A stretch of DNA of 35,643 bases, from contig JAAUZV010000011.1 of the NCBI GenBank assembly GCA_014804425.1, forward strand, positions 29,250-64,892, in the 5' to 3' direction. A program made the translations under genes and the position numbers. How positions within the stretch are numbered: position 1 is the stretch's first letter; each line of letters begins with the position of its first letter. Of this stretch, positions 23,856 to 32,564 are shown piece by piece. The notes under the pieces are model-generated. The model was not told the DNA's origin and made no database searches. It saw only the letters and a list, made by a program, of their open reading frames with translations. The DNA comes from Lachnospiraceae bacterium. GTDB lineage: Bacteria; Bacillota; Clostridia; Lachnospirales; Lachnospiraceae.

Positions 23856-24498
23856 TCCTTATGCCTCCCTTTTTGTATGCTGACTGTTCTATTTGTTCTG
23901 ACTGTTCGTCACATATTGGCGACTCGTCATACTTTTGCTGTTCGTCACATATTGGCGACTCGTCATACTTTTGCTGTTCACCACATATTGGCGAATCGCC
24001 ATGCTTCTGCCGATCGTCATATTCGGCATTCATGCGTTCCAGATTATCCCGAACCCGGTCAAGCAGCGTCAAAAACTGCTCTATTTCGGCGCTGCTCATA
24101 CCCGCAAGCATATGCGTATCCAGCGCTTCCATCCGCTTTTCCATCTGCATATGCTCCCGGCATGCTTCCTCTGTCATAAAAATACGCTTGAGCCTTGCAT
24201 CCTGATCCTGCGCTTTTCGTATGATCAAGCCGTTTTTCTCCATCACCTGAAGTGTGTTCGTCGCCGTCGCACGGGAAATGCGGAATACCTCCTCAATGTT
24301 CTTCTGGTATACCGGCTCCGCGGCGTTATGGTGATACAGATACCCGAGAATCCCGCCCTGAAGCTGCGTCAGCGGCGTTCCCGGTCTCTCGCAGGGCGGA
24401 TGCATCTTATGAATCAGCATTTTGATCAGATTGTGAATTTCCCTCAATTCAAAACCGAGCGGTTTTTTCCCGTCCCCGAATCCCGTTCGTCTCTCCAT
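23818..24498 (-). CDS. MarR-family regulator with repetitive C-terminal tail
   Basis: This regulator heads the MarR-ABC-ABC unit and probably controls it. The winged-helix core runs from about residue 15 to 150: LREIHNLIKMLIHKM, LTQLQGGILGYLYHH, then VYQKNIEEVFRISRATATNT (recognition helix) and DQDARLKRIFMTEEA (wing). After residue 150 comes a tail of about 75 residues with three 12-residue repeats (QKYDESPICDEQ), unusual for MarR. I chose the ATG at 24498 because GGAGGG is 7 bases upstream; the ATG at 24504 is too close to it. Each repeat has one cysteine. The end of the gene overlaps the ABC gene. Confidence 0.85.
   Translation of the reverse strand: MERRTGFGDGKKPLGFELREIHNLIKMLIHKMHPPCERPGTPLTQLQGGILGYLYHHNAAEPVYQKNIEEVFRISRATATNTLQVMEKNGLIIRKAQDQDARLKRIFMTEEACREHMQMEKRMEALDTHMLAGMSSAEIEQFLTLLDRVRDNLERMNAEYDDRQKHGDSPICGEQQKYDESPICDEQQKYDESPICDEQSEQIEQSAYKKGGIRNVTDTGCTDQRI
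23903..24010. repeat. 36-bp minisatellite in the MarR gene tail
   Basis: There are three tandem 36-bp units: 23903-23938 and 23939-23974 are identical, and 23975-24010 is a diverged copy. A further partial copy follows near 24011-24027. Units begin TGTTC and contain ACATATTGGCGA. The length is a multiple of three, so copy-number changes keep frame. Confidence 0.9.
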
Positions 24499-24547
24499 GT
24501 CCATGCCCTCCCATGTCCATGCTTCAAGTTATATTGAATTTTTATTT

Positions 24548-24588
24548 GTTAGCACACTAACTTTATCGCAGTCACCAAAATCTGTCAA
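24548..24588 (-). promoter_or_regulatory. Promoter and likely operator of the MarR-ABC unit
   Basis: On the minus strand -35 TTGACA (24583-24588) and -10 TAAAGT (24560-24565) are 17 bases apart. A palindrome GTTAG-4-CTAAC (24548-24561) overlaps the -10 and the likely start of transcription, the usual place for MarR self-repression. Upstream of the GH43-like gene on the plus strand, an extended -10 TGTTATACT occurs at about 24615-24623. Confidence 0.6.
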
Positions 24589-24682
24589 TCACTCTTTTCT
24601 AAAATTTCTATAAATGTTATACTGTATCAAAGATGTTTCGCTGTTGCTGAAACGATCAAAAACCGCAAAGGAGGTATCTACA

Positions 24683-26953
24683 ATGAAAAAAATAACGGCA
24701 AAGGCGCTTTCCCTGCTTCTTTGCAGCTCTTTACTCTTATCCCTGGCATCCTGCGGTACAAAGTCGGAAAACGACACGCCGCAGAATGAGAATGCCGGAC
24801 AGGAAGCCGGCACACAGACTGACGGGGCAGAAAACGGCGCGCCGGAGCAAAACGATGCTTCACAGGGAGAAACCGCACCGAAGGAGCCGGAAGCGTATCA
24901 TTTCACGCCCACGTCTTCCTATCTGGTAAGCGCTGATTATGATGTGCGGGTGCGGGATAACAGAAATGAGGACGGCAGCAAAAAGTATGTCCTCAGCGAC
25001 ATTGCGCCGACCATCTGCTATGATAATCTTTCGCTCGGTTATCTGACGCCGGAAGCAACGACCTATACACTGACGCTGGCGGAGGGCGTTATCATCGATG
25101 ACGTTTCCGTATCCGCCGTGGATGAATGCTATTATGGCTCCCTGTCCGTGGAGGATTTAGCGGTTTGGGACAGCGAAAGCCGCACACTGACCGCAAACAG
25201 CAGCGCTTCCGAAAACGGCGTTGTCTTTTTGGATCTGGTTCAGGGAGGCGAGGTCGTCTACACCGTCACTGTACGTGTGACGGCCGCTTATCCCGATAAT
25301 CCGTTCTACGACATCAATGCAGATAGCATCCAAAGCGACGAACTGGAATTTCTATTTGATTATAACGCGGACGGCGAGCTGGATGAAAACTATAACGTGC
25401 ATGACCCGGCTCTGACAGAGGTGGTTATTGGCGACATGCGCTGTTATTATATGGTGCAGACGGGCTGGGCGGGAGGCAATATCCTCCGCCGCTCCTTCGA
25501 TCTCATCCATTGGGAATATTTAGGAAAGACCACGCCCGCTGCCGAAAAGATGGCGGAATACGGCTGGTCCGAGGTCAATGACTGGATGCTTACCGACTCC
25601 GCTAACTGCCAGTATTGGGCGGCGGACTTGGTTCCCGCCTCCTACGGCGGCTACTGGCTGTATACCTGCCTTGTCAATTCCGGCTATGACGAGGAAAAGC
25701 ATGACCGCGTATGCATTGTGCTCGCATGGTCCCCCACTTTAGAGGCACGCTCATTTCAATATGTCGGCTGCATTCTGCAATCGATCAGCGACTATGCGCA
25801 GGACGCGCTCTATTATAATGTCGTGGCGCTCGACCCGCAGGTTGCCTATGACGCGAACGGAAACATGTACTTAACCTTCGGTTCTTTCGGCGCCGGAACT
25901 TACATGATCGAATTAGACAGTGAAACCGGACTTCGAAAGGACGGGGAAACAGGCTGGCTTGACGAGGATACGATCAACACTTATATGGAGGAAGCAAGAG
26001 CGGCTGCGATCGGCGAGACTCATCCCTACTATGGCACGCATATGACCTACTGTGCGGAGGGAAGCGTCATCACGCATCAGTACGATGTCCCGATCGTATC
26101 CGAAGACGGTGAGATTACAGAAATTTATGACGATTATTATTACCTGATGACCTGCCTCGGTGTTCTGTCAAGAAATTATGTTCTTTTTACGGCAAAGAGT
26201 GATACCATTGGCTCCTTTTCAAACTTGAGCGGTGATCCCATGGCGTCCGGCTGGATCGGAAAAGAGCTTGTGACCGGCTTATTTCCGCCGCTGTCCGGCT
26301 ACCGCTCCGACTTAGACCGTGAGAGCTACATCACCACGGCGGACCGCATTGAGGGAAGTACGGAGTATATCGCGATGTCCTCCTTTAAGTGGGCGGACTA
26401 TGATTTTGATATTCATGCGCCGGGACACGGCGATCTGTACACCACGAGCGACGGCGTGAACATCGCCATGCTGATGGTTCGGACGCTCGCCCTGCAAAGC
26501 GACAAGACGGCAGAATGTGATAACAGCTATCCGCTTGCGGCCTCCAGCACCAAATTCTTCATGCAGGCGCATCAGTACTATCTCAATTCCGTCGGGGATA
26601 TTGTCATCAATGCCAACCGCTACGCGGGTGAACCGGATCGTCCGATCACCAAAGAGGAGTTTTTATCCTTTGCAAATGACAATCAGTTCCAGCTCGTCCT
26701 TGCAGGCGACCCGTATGTCACAACGACGGCTGTGTATGTGACGCTCGGCGAAGACGGCTCCGTTACCGGAGATGCATCCGGCAGCTGGTCGATGTACGGC
26801 GACCGCTATATCAGACTGGATATTGACGGATATGACACGTATTACGGTGTTGTTGCCGTCTCCTGGCTTGACAATAAGAACTGCGTCGGTATGACCGTAA
26901 CGGCGATGGGACAATCGACCGGATGCCCGCTGTATATGAACAGCGAGAGTTAA
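24683..26953 (+). CDS. Secreted GH43-like (arabinanase-type) lipoprotein
   Basis: This is the only clear plus-strand gene. The ATG at 24683 has AAAGGAGGT about 7 bases upstream; the frame before it is not protein-like. Of 756 residues, 1-24 are a lipoprotein signal ending in LASC, followed by an N-, E-, G- and Q-rich linker to about 70. A beta-rich domain follows. A GH43-like five-bladed propeller then starts with VHDPALTEVV and includes LDPQVAYDANGNMYLTFGSF and YCAEGSVITHQY; these carry the expected two aspartates and the glutamate acid. The C-terminus (YIRLDIDGYDTYYGVVAVSW) resembles the extra domain of arabinan endo-1,5-alpha-arabinanases. It probably acts on arabinan outside the cell. Confidence 0.8.
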   Translation: MKKITAKALSLLLCSSLLLSLASCGTKSENDTPQNENAGQEAGTQTDGAENGAPEQNDASQGETAPKEPEAYHFTPTSSYLVSADYDVRVRDNRNEDGSKKYVLSDIAPTICYDNLSLGYLTPEATTYTLTLAEGVIIDDVSVSAVDECYYGSLSVEDLAVWDSESRTLTANSSASENGVVFLDLVQGGEVVYTVTVRVTAAYPDNPFYDINADSIQSDELEFLFDYNADGELDENYNVHDPALTEVVIGDMRCYYMVQTGWAGGNILRRSFDLIHWEYLGKTTPAAEKMAEYGWSEVNDWMLTDSANCQYWAADLVPASYGGYWLYTCLVNSGYDEEKHDRVCIVLAWSPTLEARSFQYVGCILQSISDYAQDALYYNVVALDPQVAYDANGNMYLTFGSFGAGTYMIELDSETGLRKDGETGWLDEDTINTYMEEARAAAIGETHPYYGTHMTYCAEGSVITHQYDVPIVSEDGEITEIYDDYYYLMTCLGVLSRNYVLFTAKSDTIGSFSNLSGDPMASGWIGKELVTGLFPPLSGYRSDLDRESYITTADRIEGSTEYIAMSSFKWADYDFDIHAPGHGDLYTTSDGVNIAMLMVRTLALQSDKTAECDNSYPLAASSTKFFMQAHQYYLNSVGDIVINANRYAGEPDRPITKEEFLSFANDNQFQLVLAGDPYVTTTAVYVTLGEDGSVTGDASGSWSMYGDRYIRLDIDGYDTYYGVVAVSWLDNKNCVGMTVTAMGQSTGCPLYMNSES

Positions 26954-26978
26954 AAAGGAACGCGAAACGTTTCCATAA

Positions 26979-27024
26979 AAAAGCGCTCAAAGCAGGTCCT
27001 CCTGCTCTGAGCGCTTTCTTTTTT
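26979..27024. terminator. Bidirectional terminator between convergent genes
   Basis: This is a long hairpin with outer arms AAAGCGCTC/GAGCGCTTT and inner arms GCAGG/CCTGC around TCCT. A T-run follows on the plus strand and a matching A-run precedes it, so it can end both the GH43-like and the EAL gene transcripts. The stop codon of the EAL gene lies in its right edge. Confidence 0.9.
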
Positions 27025-28960
27025 ATCCCATAGACTCTTTATTTGCATTGGCAATAAAGGTAACAAAGTCTTTCTTCGGGATCGGCTTTGAAAAGAAATA
27101 TCCCTGAATAAAATCACATTGCAGTCCCGCGAACTCATCCAGCGCTTCCTGTGTTTCAACGCCTTCCACAACGACCTCCATATCCATGTCTTTTAACATT
27201 TTCACCGTATTCTTTATGACGATCCACATCTTTGGATTATTTTTTTCATCCACAAAAGACTTGTCCAGTTTGATGATCTTTAACGGCAGCTGGATCACGC
27301 GCTTGATGTTCGAATAGCCCGTTCCGTAATCATCCAAAGAAAAACTGAGTCCCGCCCGGGCGAGCGCTTCGAGATTCTCCGTCATGGCTTTCTGCTCATA
27401 GGCTGTGGCACTCTCCGTGATCTCCAGATTGATCTTATCCGCTGAAATATGATATTTGTCCATAATGGCAAGCAGCTTATCCGCCAGATCCGCTTTCATG
27501 ATCTGTGCCACGGACAGATTCACCTCAATATAGTCAAGACCCAGCTTTTCAAAGCTCTCACTGGCAATAAACCGACAGACTTTCTCGAAAACAAATTCGC
27601 CTATCCGATGTATCGCGCCGCTTTTCTCAGCCGCATGGATCAGCAGCTCCGGCGAAATGAAGCCCCGCTGCGGGTCAAATAACCGAAGCAATGCCTCCGC
27701 AGATGTGATCCTGCCCTGTTTGGTCGAATAGATCGGCTGATAGTATACCTGAAAGCTCTCATTCTCAAGCGCCTGCTCAATGATCAGATCGATATTGTTT
27801 TGAATATCAAGCTGATTCTCATCATAGATTTTGCCGGCGGACATCACCTGTCCGGTATAGTCATTTTTAATGTGAAAATCCAGACCAAAGGACATCAGCG
27901 CCTTAAAGTCCTTGATATCCTCCGGGCAACGCGCCAATATGAGAAACGGCGCCAGACTGATGTTTAAGCCGTTGCTGCTGATCGGTATCTTTAGCTCCTG
28001 ATTCAGCGCATCCGCCAGCATCTGGGCCTTATCCTGATCTTTTTCCCGAAAGACCATTCGAAATCTGCCGTTATCAAGATAATACAGATCCGCACCGCCG
28101 TGTATTTTTCTGTTGAGCCTGCGAATCGTATCGGCAACCATTCTCAATATCTCGGCCATGGAATCAAACCCGATCATTGACTGGATCGTCCGGAAATTTG
28201 TGATATTGAGCATAACAATGTGCACGTGCTTATCATTATCAAAAGAACGTCTCATATCATGGGCATAAGCACTGTGCTTCATAAGATTGGTAAACGTATC
28301 GACATATTCTTCCGGCCGCTGAAGTCCGATGGTCATGATCAGCAGACCGAGCGCCCCGCAGAACATTTCGATCAAAGCCGTCGGAACAAAAAACTGCACC
28401 AGCATTGCCACTACGTCGATGGGAATGACCGCGCCGACTGCCGCCAGATTTGCCCAGCCGAATAATTTGCGATACCGAAGCATATAGGCTATGACGATCA
28501 GCACATACAGGATCGTCGTCACATACATCACGCTGATCAGCGGTCCGCGTTGATAACCGTTTTCAACCGAAAAAATGAGGTGGGTGAACGAATTCGTGGC
28601 AAACGCAAGCAATACGACCGCAAGCGGCAGGATCATAAGGACCTGCAGCACGGGATTCCTGCGTAATTTGTGCCATGTATCCGTCATACTGATGATAAAC
28701 AACAGGTACAGCGGCACCGTGAGATAATGCGTGAGCAAATATCCCATATTCGCTATGTAGATCACAGCCGCCTGTTCACACTGTGCCCGGTCAATGAGAA
28801 TCGTCGCAATATCAAACACCGTCGAGGCAGTTGCCGTCACCAGAATGAGCAGAAAGATCCGATTTGATCTGTCATGCATCATTTTGCGCAGTACCCGCGT
28901 AACTACCAGTATGAACAGCAAAGCAAACGCTGCAATATCAAGACTGAGGTTTTTTCCCAT
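27023..28960 (-). CDS. Membrane c-di-GMP phosphodiesterase (7TM, degenerate GGDEF, EAL)
   Basis: This encodes 645 residues. The N-terminal 215 residues form about seven membrane helices, a likely sensory domain. A GGDEF-like domain (about 240-375) has DNGRF (296-300) in place of the active motif, so it is probably inactive. The EAL domain (about 395-640) looks complete: the E-A-L residues in AEALLRL (421-427), N481, EITES (513-517), DDYGTGYS (543-550), K564/K567 in IIKLDKS, EGVET (599-603) and QGYFFSKP. It should hydrolyse cyclic di-GMP. GGGGGAAGGG precedes the ATG, and a strong promoter lies just upstream. Confidence 0.92.
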   Translation of the reverse strand: MGKNLSLDIAAFALLFILVVTRVLRKMMHDRSNRIFLLILVTATASTVFDIATILIDRAQCEQAAVIYIANMGYLLTHYLTVPLYLLFIISMTDTWHKLRRNPVLQVLMILPLAVVLLAFATNSFTHLIFSVENGYQRGPLISVMYVTTILYVLIVIAYMLRYRKLFGWANLAAVGAVIPIDVVAMLVQFFVPTALIEMFCGALGLLIMTIGLQRPEEYVDTFTNLMKHSAYAHDMRRSFDNDKHVHIVMLNITNFRTIQSMIGFDSMAEILRMVADTIRRLNRKIHGGADLYYLDNGRFRMVFREKDQDKAQMLADALNQELKIPISSNGLNISLAPFLILARCPEDIKDFKALMSFGLDFHIKNDYTGQVMSAGKIYDENQLDIQNNIDLIIEQALENESFQVYYQPIYSTKQGRITSAEALLRLFDPQRGFISPELLIHAAEKSGAIHRIGEFVFEKVCRFIASESFEKLGLDYIEVNLSVAQIMKADLADKLLAIMDKYHISADKINLEITESATAYEQKAMTENLEALARAGLSFSLDDYGTGYSNIKRVIQLPLKIIKLDKSFVDEKNNPKMWIVIKNTVKMLKDMDMEVVVEGVETQEALDEFAGLQCDFIQGYFFSKPIPKKDFVTFIANANKESMG

Positions 28961-28991
28961 ACCCTTCCCCCTTACACAGCATGATACTTCA

Positions 28992-29020
28992 TTTATATCA
29001 TTTTAACGTGTAAAAGTCAA
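28992..29020 (-). promoter_or_regulatory. Promoter of the EAL gene
   Basis: On the minus strand -35 TTGACT (29015-29020) and -10 TATAAA (28992-28997) are spaced by 17 bases, about 30 bases before the EAL start. Confidence 0.75.
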
Positions 29021-29042
29021 TGAAGCCGCGGGAAGCTTGCGG

Positions 29043-29894
29043 TCAGTTCTGCGGCGAAAGATAGGCGATGACGCTATGCGCCGCCACGTTTCCCTCACCG
29101 ACCGCCTTCGTATACTGATATGGTCTGCCTGTACAATCTCCCGCCGCAAAGCACCCCGGTAAATTCGTCGCCATTTGGCGGTCAACCACGATATGTCCGT
29201 TTTCCACCTGAAGCCCCGGGATCAGTTTTGTCGGAGCGATCGCGTTTCTTAAGCAGAATACGCCGTCAACCTCCTCAGTCGCTCCGCTGCGAAGCGTGAT
29301 GGACGTCACGCGCCGATCTCCATGGACTGCCACCGGGGCGTCTCTCAAGACCGTCACGTTTTCCCTGTTTATTCCACTCTCAAAGCTTGGAAAGTAAAGC
29401 ACCTCGGAAGCCAAATCCGCCAAGTATGCTACTTCATGCTCAAATCGGGGCGCATTACATACGACTGCAATCCTTTTTCCTTTATAAAGCATCCCGTCGC
29501 AGGTCGCGCAGTAGCTTATGCCCTTTCCCAGCAGTTCCTCTTCCCCGTCCATGAGCTTCGCCGCCATGACCCCCATCGCCAGGATCAGCGTTTTCGCCTC
29601 ATAGAGCTCATTGTCCGCAAGAACCATGAAATGCCTGCCGGAATGCATGACGCTCGTCACGGTCTTTTCCGTGATTTCCAATCCCGCGCTCACCATGTGC
29701 GCCTGAAATTTTTCAAAAAGCTCCGCACCGCCGATCTCCGGAAAACCGGGATAATTGGTTATCTTTTCCGCTTTTGTCACCTTATCACTTAACGTTTTGG
29801 AACCAAACCATACAAAATCCTTTTGATAAGTTTTCAGGTTCAGCGCCGCTGACAACCCGCCCGGTCCGGTTCCTATGATCGCACAATCAAGCAT
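29043..29894 (-). CDS. Thioredoxin-reductase-like flavoprotein lacking the NADPH motif
   Basis: This encodes 283 residues, somewhat shorter than the usual 310-320 of TrxB. FAD-binding GTGPGG (8-13), the redox cysteines CATC (129-132) and the C-terminal FAAGDCTG with TKAVGEG are present. Where NADPH-dependent enzymes have a GGGxSA motif, this protein has AVVCNAPRFEHE (143-154), and the following basic HRR motif for the 2'-phosphate is missing. This resembles clostridial ferredoxin- or deazaflavin-type flavin thioredoxin reductases, so another electron donor is likely. AAAGGAG lies about 12 bases before the ATG. Confidence 0.85.
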   Translation of the reverse strand: MLDCAIIGTGPGGLSAALNLKTYQKDFVWFGSKTLSDKVTKAEKITNYPGFPEIGGAELFEKFQAHMVSAGLEITEKTVTSVMHSGRHFMVLADNELYEAKTLILAMGVMAAKLMDGEEELLGKGISYCATCDGMLYKGKRIAVVCNAPRFEHEVAYLADLASEVLYFPSFESGINRENVTVLRDAPVAVHGDRRVTSITLRSGATEEVDGVFCLRNAIAPTKLIPGLQVENGHIVVDRQMATNLPGCFAAGDCTGRPYQYTKAVGEGNVAAHSVIAYLSPQN

Positions 29895-30006
29895 GCTGAT
29901 TCTGTGCTCCTTTCCTGATTAGGTAAATTCAGATTATTGTGTGTCTTTCGTTTTTGTACCTATTCATAGTATCCTCGAAAATTTCAGTTCTACCCTTGCC
30001 GAATCG

Positions 30007-30555
30007 CTATTTACCAATTTTCTGATTCCTGATCTCGTCAAGAGTTCTCGGCGTGTATCCCATGTAATCCAGCATACAGCCGACATTGTAGCACTCAAAC
30101 GGAATATTCCTGCTCTTACAGATACAGGCGTACTCCTGAAAAGCAAGGTAATCGTCATTATTATGAACATGACCGTACAAATGCACAGCTCCCCGATACT
30201 GATTATACCAATGCGCGATCGGATAATGGCTCATCACGACCTGAACTTCACCGTCCATGATCACAGCATAATCTTTGACCCACTCAAAGTAAGCTTTCAT
30301 TTCTGCGGTCGGCTTGTCGTGATTACCCAGGATCAAAAACTTTCTTCCTGTTAACTCGCATAATACCTCAAGACCCTCCGCATTTTTCCATGCAAAGTCA
30401 CCGAGAATATACACCTCGTCATCACAGGCGACGACATTGTTCCAGTTCTCCACCAATTTTTCACGCATTTGGATAATATCGGCAAAGGGTCTGTCATCAT
30501 GCCTGATCACATTTTTGTGCCCCAAATGCAAATCAGATATATAAAATATAGACAT
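30007..30555 (-). CDS. Calcineurin-like metallophosphoesterase
   Basis: This encodes 182 residues and is complete for the small bacterial family. All five metal/catalytic motifs are visible: D-x-H (SDLHLGH), GDF (LGDFAW), GNHD (ILGNHDKP), the histidine of MSHYP and GHVH. It hydrolyses phosphoester bonds with two metal ions; the substrate is unknown. It has no signal peptide or membrane segment. AAGGG precedes the ATG by about 9 bases; the start overlaps the end of a gene relic. The gap to the flavoprotein gene (about 110 bases) shows nothing else. Confidence 0.9.
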   Translation of the reverse strand: MSIFYISDLHLGHKNVIRHDDRPFADIIQMREKLVENWNNVVACDDEVYILGDFAWKNAEGLEVLCELTGRKFLILGNHDKPTAEMKAYFEWVKDYAVIMDGEVQVVMSHYPIAHWYNQYRGAVHLYGHVHNNDDYLAFQEYACICKSRNIPFECYNVGCMLDYMGYTPRTLDEIRNQKIGK

Positions 30556-30688
30556 AGTTGTTTTCCCTTCCGATACATGCCATCACGAAAAGTTTGTCCA
30601 GCCAGCAATCGCTGAACCGGCAGAACAGTCCGAAATAAGGCGTACCGTCCTCTTCATAATTTCCATACAAAAATAGGGACTGACGCCC
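30533..30688 (-). pseudogene. Gene fragment resembling a flavin reductase-like protein
   Basis: A frame of 51 codons with no start codon reads FLYGNYEEDGTPYFGLFCRF then SDCW and FVMACIGREN. I recall this type of sequence from the N-terminal region of clostridial flavin reductase-like proteins. It then runs out of phase into the start of the phosphoesterase gene. It appears to be a decayed remnant filling the otherwise empty 160-base gap. Confidence 0.45.
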
Positions 30689-30714
30689 TCATCCCCTCAA
30701 GTGTGGTCAAGCAT

Positions 30715-31146
30715 CTACAACAATTCCTGCAGGTTTGCCAGCACCCGGTCCAGCAGACCGTCCAGAAGATCCGCATCCTCCTGCGTCATCCCGCGGTAGA
30801 ACAGCCGATTCATCTCCTCGGATACCTGCTCGTACCTATCCTGCAGTCCCCTCGCTGTATCAGTCAGGCAGATGATCACCAGCCTCTTGTCCGCCGATGA
30901 ATTCTGCCGCGTGATCAGCCCGGCTTCTTCCATACGGATCAGCATGGCAGTGAGCGTACTCTTTGCAAGGCCCGTCTGCTGCACCAGCCGGGAGATCGGA
31001 ATCCCGTCTTCCTGCCAGAGTACATAGAGAATCCTGCCCTGAGGACCGTTGAATTCTTCCACACCGCTTTCCGTGAGCAGCCGCTGGAATATCCGGCCCT
31101 GTACCTGCTTGACTTGTGAAATAAGGAAACCGGTTCTTGTTTCCAT
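30715..31146 (-). CDS. MarR-family transcriptional regulator
   Basis: This encodes 143 residues from the ATG at 31146, with AGGAGG just upstream; the frame before that runs through the promoter. It has the standard MarR layout: GPQGRILYVLWQEDGIPISR, recognition helix TGLAKSTLTAMLIRMEEAG, and wing NSSADKRLVIICLTDTARG. The target genes are not certain; the phosphoesterase or the lipoprotein next to it are candidates. A perfect 10-bp inverted repeat sits on its own promoter, so self-regulation is likely. Confidence 0.9.
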   Translation of the reverse strand: METRTGFLISQVKQVQGRIFQRLLTESGVEEFNGPQGRILYVLWQEDGIPISRLVQQTGLAKSTLTAMLIRMEEAGLITRQNSSADKRLVIICLTDTARGLQDRYEQVSEEMNRLFYRGMTQEDADLLDGLLDRVLANLQELL

Positions 31147-31163
31147 ATGTCCTCCTTTTTCTT

Positions 31164-31203
31164 GTATCGTACTATATAAAACATTTTTTATCAAGTACGA
31201 TAC
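31164..31203. promoter_or_regulatory. Palindromic operator over the MarR promoter
   Basis: Perfect arms GTATCGTACT (31164-31173) and AGTACGATAC (31194-31203) are separated by 20 bases, so their centres are 30 bp apart, about three helical turns. On the minus strand -35 TTGATA touches one arm and a -10-like TACGAT lies within the other, 17 bases apart, so a bound regulator would block the polymerase. Confidence 0.7.
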
Positions 31204-31274
31204 GGTACTTTTGCCTTCGGATCAGACTGTTCCGAGAAGTCCGTATGAAAGATGCCTCATAATCTACCGCAATA

Positions 31275-32504
31275 CTACTCTGAAAAAGCTTCCCATTCTG
31301 TCAAACCGATTTCCGCAAACTGCGCCTCCATACAGACATAATAGCGGGACACACTGCTGGTAAGCACCAATTTGTCGGGCGTCAGATAAAAATCATCTGT
31401 AGCGTCCACGTCCACCCACTGGCTTGCCTCCTCCACCTGCCGTCGGTCCGCCTCCTCCATCTCTTCCGGAGACATATATCCGTCCATCCATATCGGAAAG
31501 CTATGAAACGCCCCTGTTCCGGTAAGCTCCTGCACTGTCCGATCCGAACCGATCACATCTTTCAGAGTCAGAGCCTGTCCGGTCGTCAGGTCGATGGTCA
31601 TACCGGATTTCCAAGTACTGGGGTGAGCGGCATAGTAAAAGCTGTTTTCCGCATAAATACATACTGACAGATAGCTTTCATCCCTGCGCGTTATCTCACA
31701 GTTGCGGTATAGATAGCAATCCATCAACTCCTCCGGATTCCACAAGAAAAACGCTTCCCTGATATACTGGTTGATCTTCTTTACATCCTCAAGCCCCGGT
31801 GTGTATACACTATACTGAGGATACTCAACCGCCACCGTAACCCCCAGCCGCTCATCCTGATAAACATAGATATACATATCCAGATAGTCCGCGTTCTCAT
31901 CGACGCGTCGTTCTTCATAAACCACCGGTCCGGAAGGAATATCAAACCGCAGCGGAGCCTCCAGGGCCATCTCGGCGGACAGCTCCGCCTGATACACCGA
32001 CGCAGTTCGAAACTCCTGTGCCTCTTCGTCATCCCTCGCCAAATAGAAATCATACTTCGTCAACACCGGCTCATATTGCCCGGAAAAGGTATACCAATCC
32101 CGTTCCGGATCATAGTTATAGAAAAAATGCTCTTCCCAAAGTCCCTCTTCCCCCTCTAACAGCATTTTCTGAAAAGGCTGATCCTTCCATTCTGACGGTT
32201 GGGCAAAGTAGACCGTATAGGAACCCTGTATATCATGCTGGCGAAAGCCCTGCTGCAAAAACAACAGCTCCTGCTGGAACAATGCTCTCTGTTCTTCTGA
32301 CAGTTCCTCCCAAGCATCTGCTTCTTCAGAATCTCCCGCATGCTCCATCGCCTCCGGCGTTTCCACACCGTCTGCCGTCTCCATTCCCTCTGCGGCATTT
32401 TCGGTTACCTCCGATACGATCTCCGGCTCCGTCTGTGTGCCGCAGCCATTTAGAAGACCGAGACTAAGCCCCACTGCAATACACAATAATTTTTTATTCA
32501 TCAT
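31275..32504 (-). CDS. DUF3298/DUF4163-like lipoprotein
   Basis: This encodes 409 residues with a lipoprotein signal (MMNKKLLCIAVGLSLGLLNG followed by the cysteine). An acidic linker (EVTENAAEGMETADGVE) follows. The C-terminal half (about 225-400) has INQYIREAFF, CEITRRDESYLSVCIYAENS, TIDLTTGQALTLKDVI and FYLTPDKLVLT. This fits the DUF4163-DUF3298 pair seen in RsiV-type and other extracellular proteins that bind cell-wall components or lysozyme. No membrane anchor other than the lipid is seen, and there is no sigma-factor partner gene next to it. Confidence 0.7.
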   Translation of the reverse strand: MMNKKLLCIAVGLSLGLLNGCGTQTEPEIVSEVTENAAEGMETADGVETPEAMEHAGDSEEADAWEELSEEQRALFQQELLFLQQGFRQHDIQGSYTVYFAQPSEWKDQPFQKMLLEGEEGLWEEHFFYNYDPERDWYTFSGQYEPVLTKYDFYLARDDEEAQEFRTASVYQAELSAEMALEAPLRFDIPSGPVVYEERRVDENADYLDMYIYVYQDERLGVTVAVEYPQYSVYTPGLEDVKKINQYIREAFFLWNPEELMDCYLYRNCEITRRDESYLSVCIYAENSFYYAAHPSTWKSGMTIDLTTGQALTLKDVIGSDRTVQELTGTGAFHSFPIWMDGYMSPEEMEEADRRQVEEASQWVDVDATDDFYLTPDKLVLTSSVSRYYVCMEAQFAEIGLTEWEAFSE

Positions 32505-32564
32505 AATCTCTTTCCCTGCTGTAAGCCACTCTCATTCGAACTGATTTTTTATCCATCTTATATC

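Noticed and set aside
23903..24010. Possible CRISPR array
   Set aside because: The 36-bp units touch each other with no spacers and are in frame within a coding sequence.
23935..24537. Plus-strand frame of 200 codons opposite the MarR gene
   Set aside because: It is the antisense shadow of the regulator and its repeats, with no ribosome binding site or domain.
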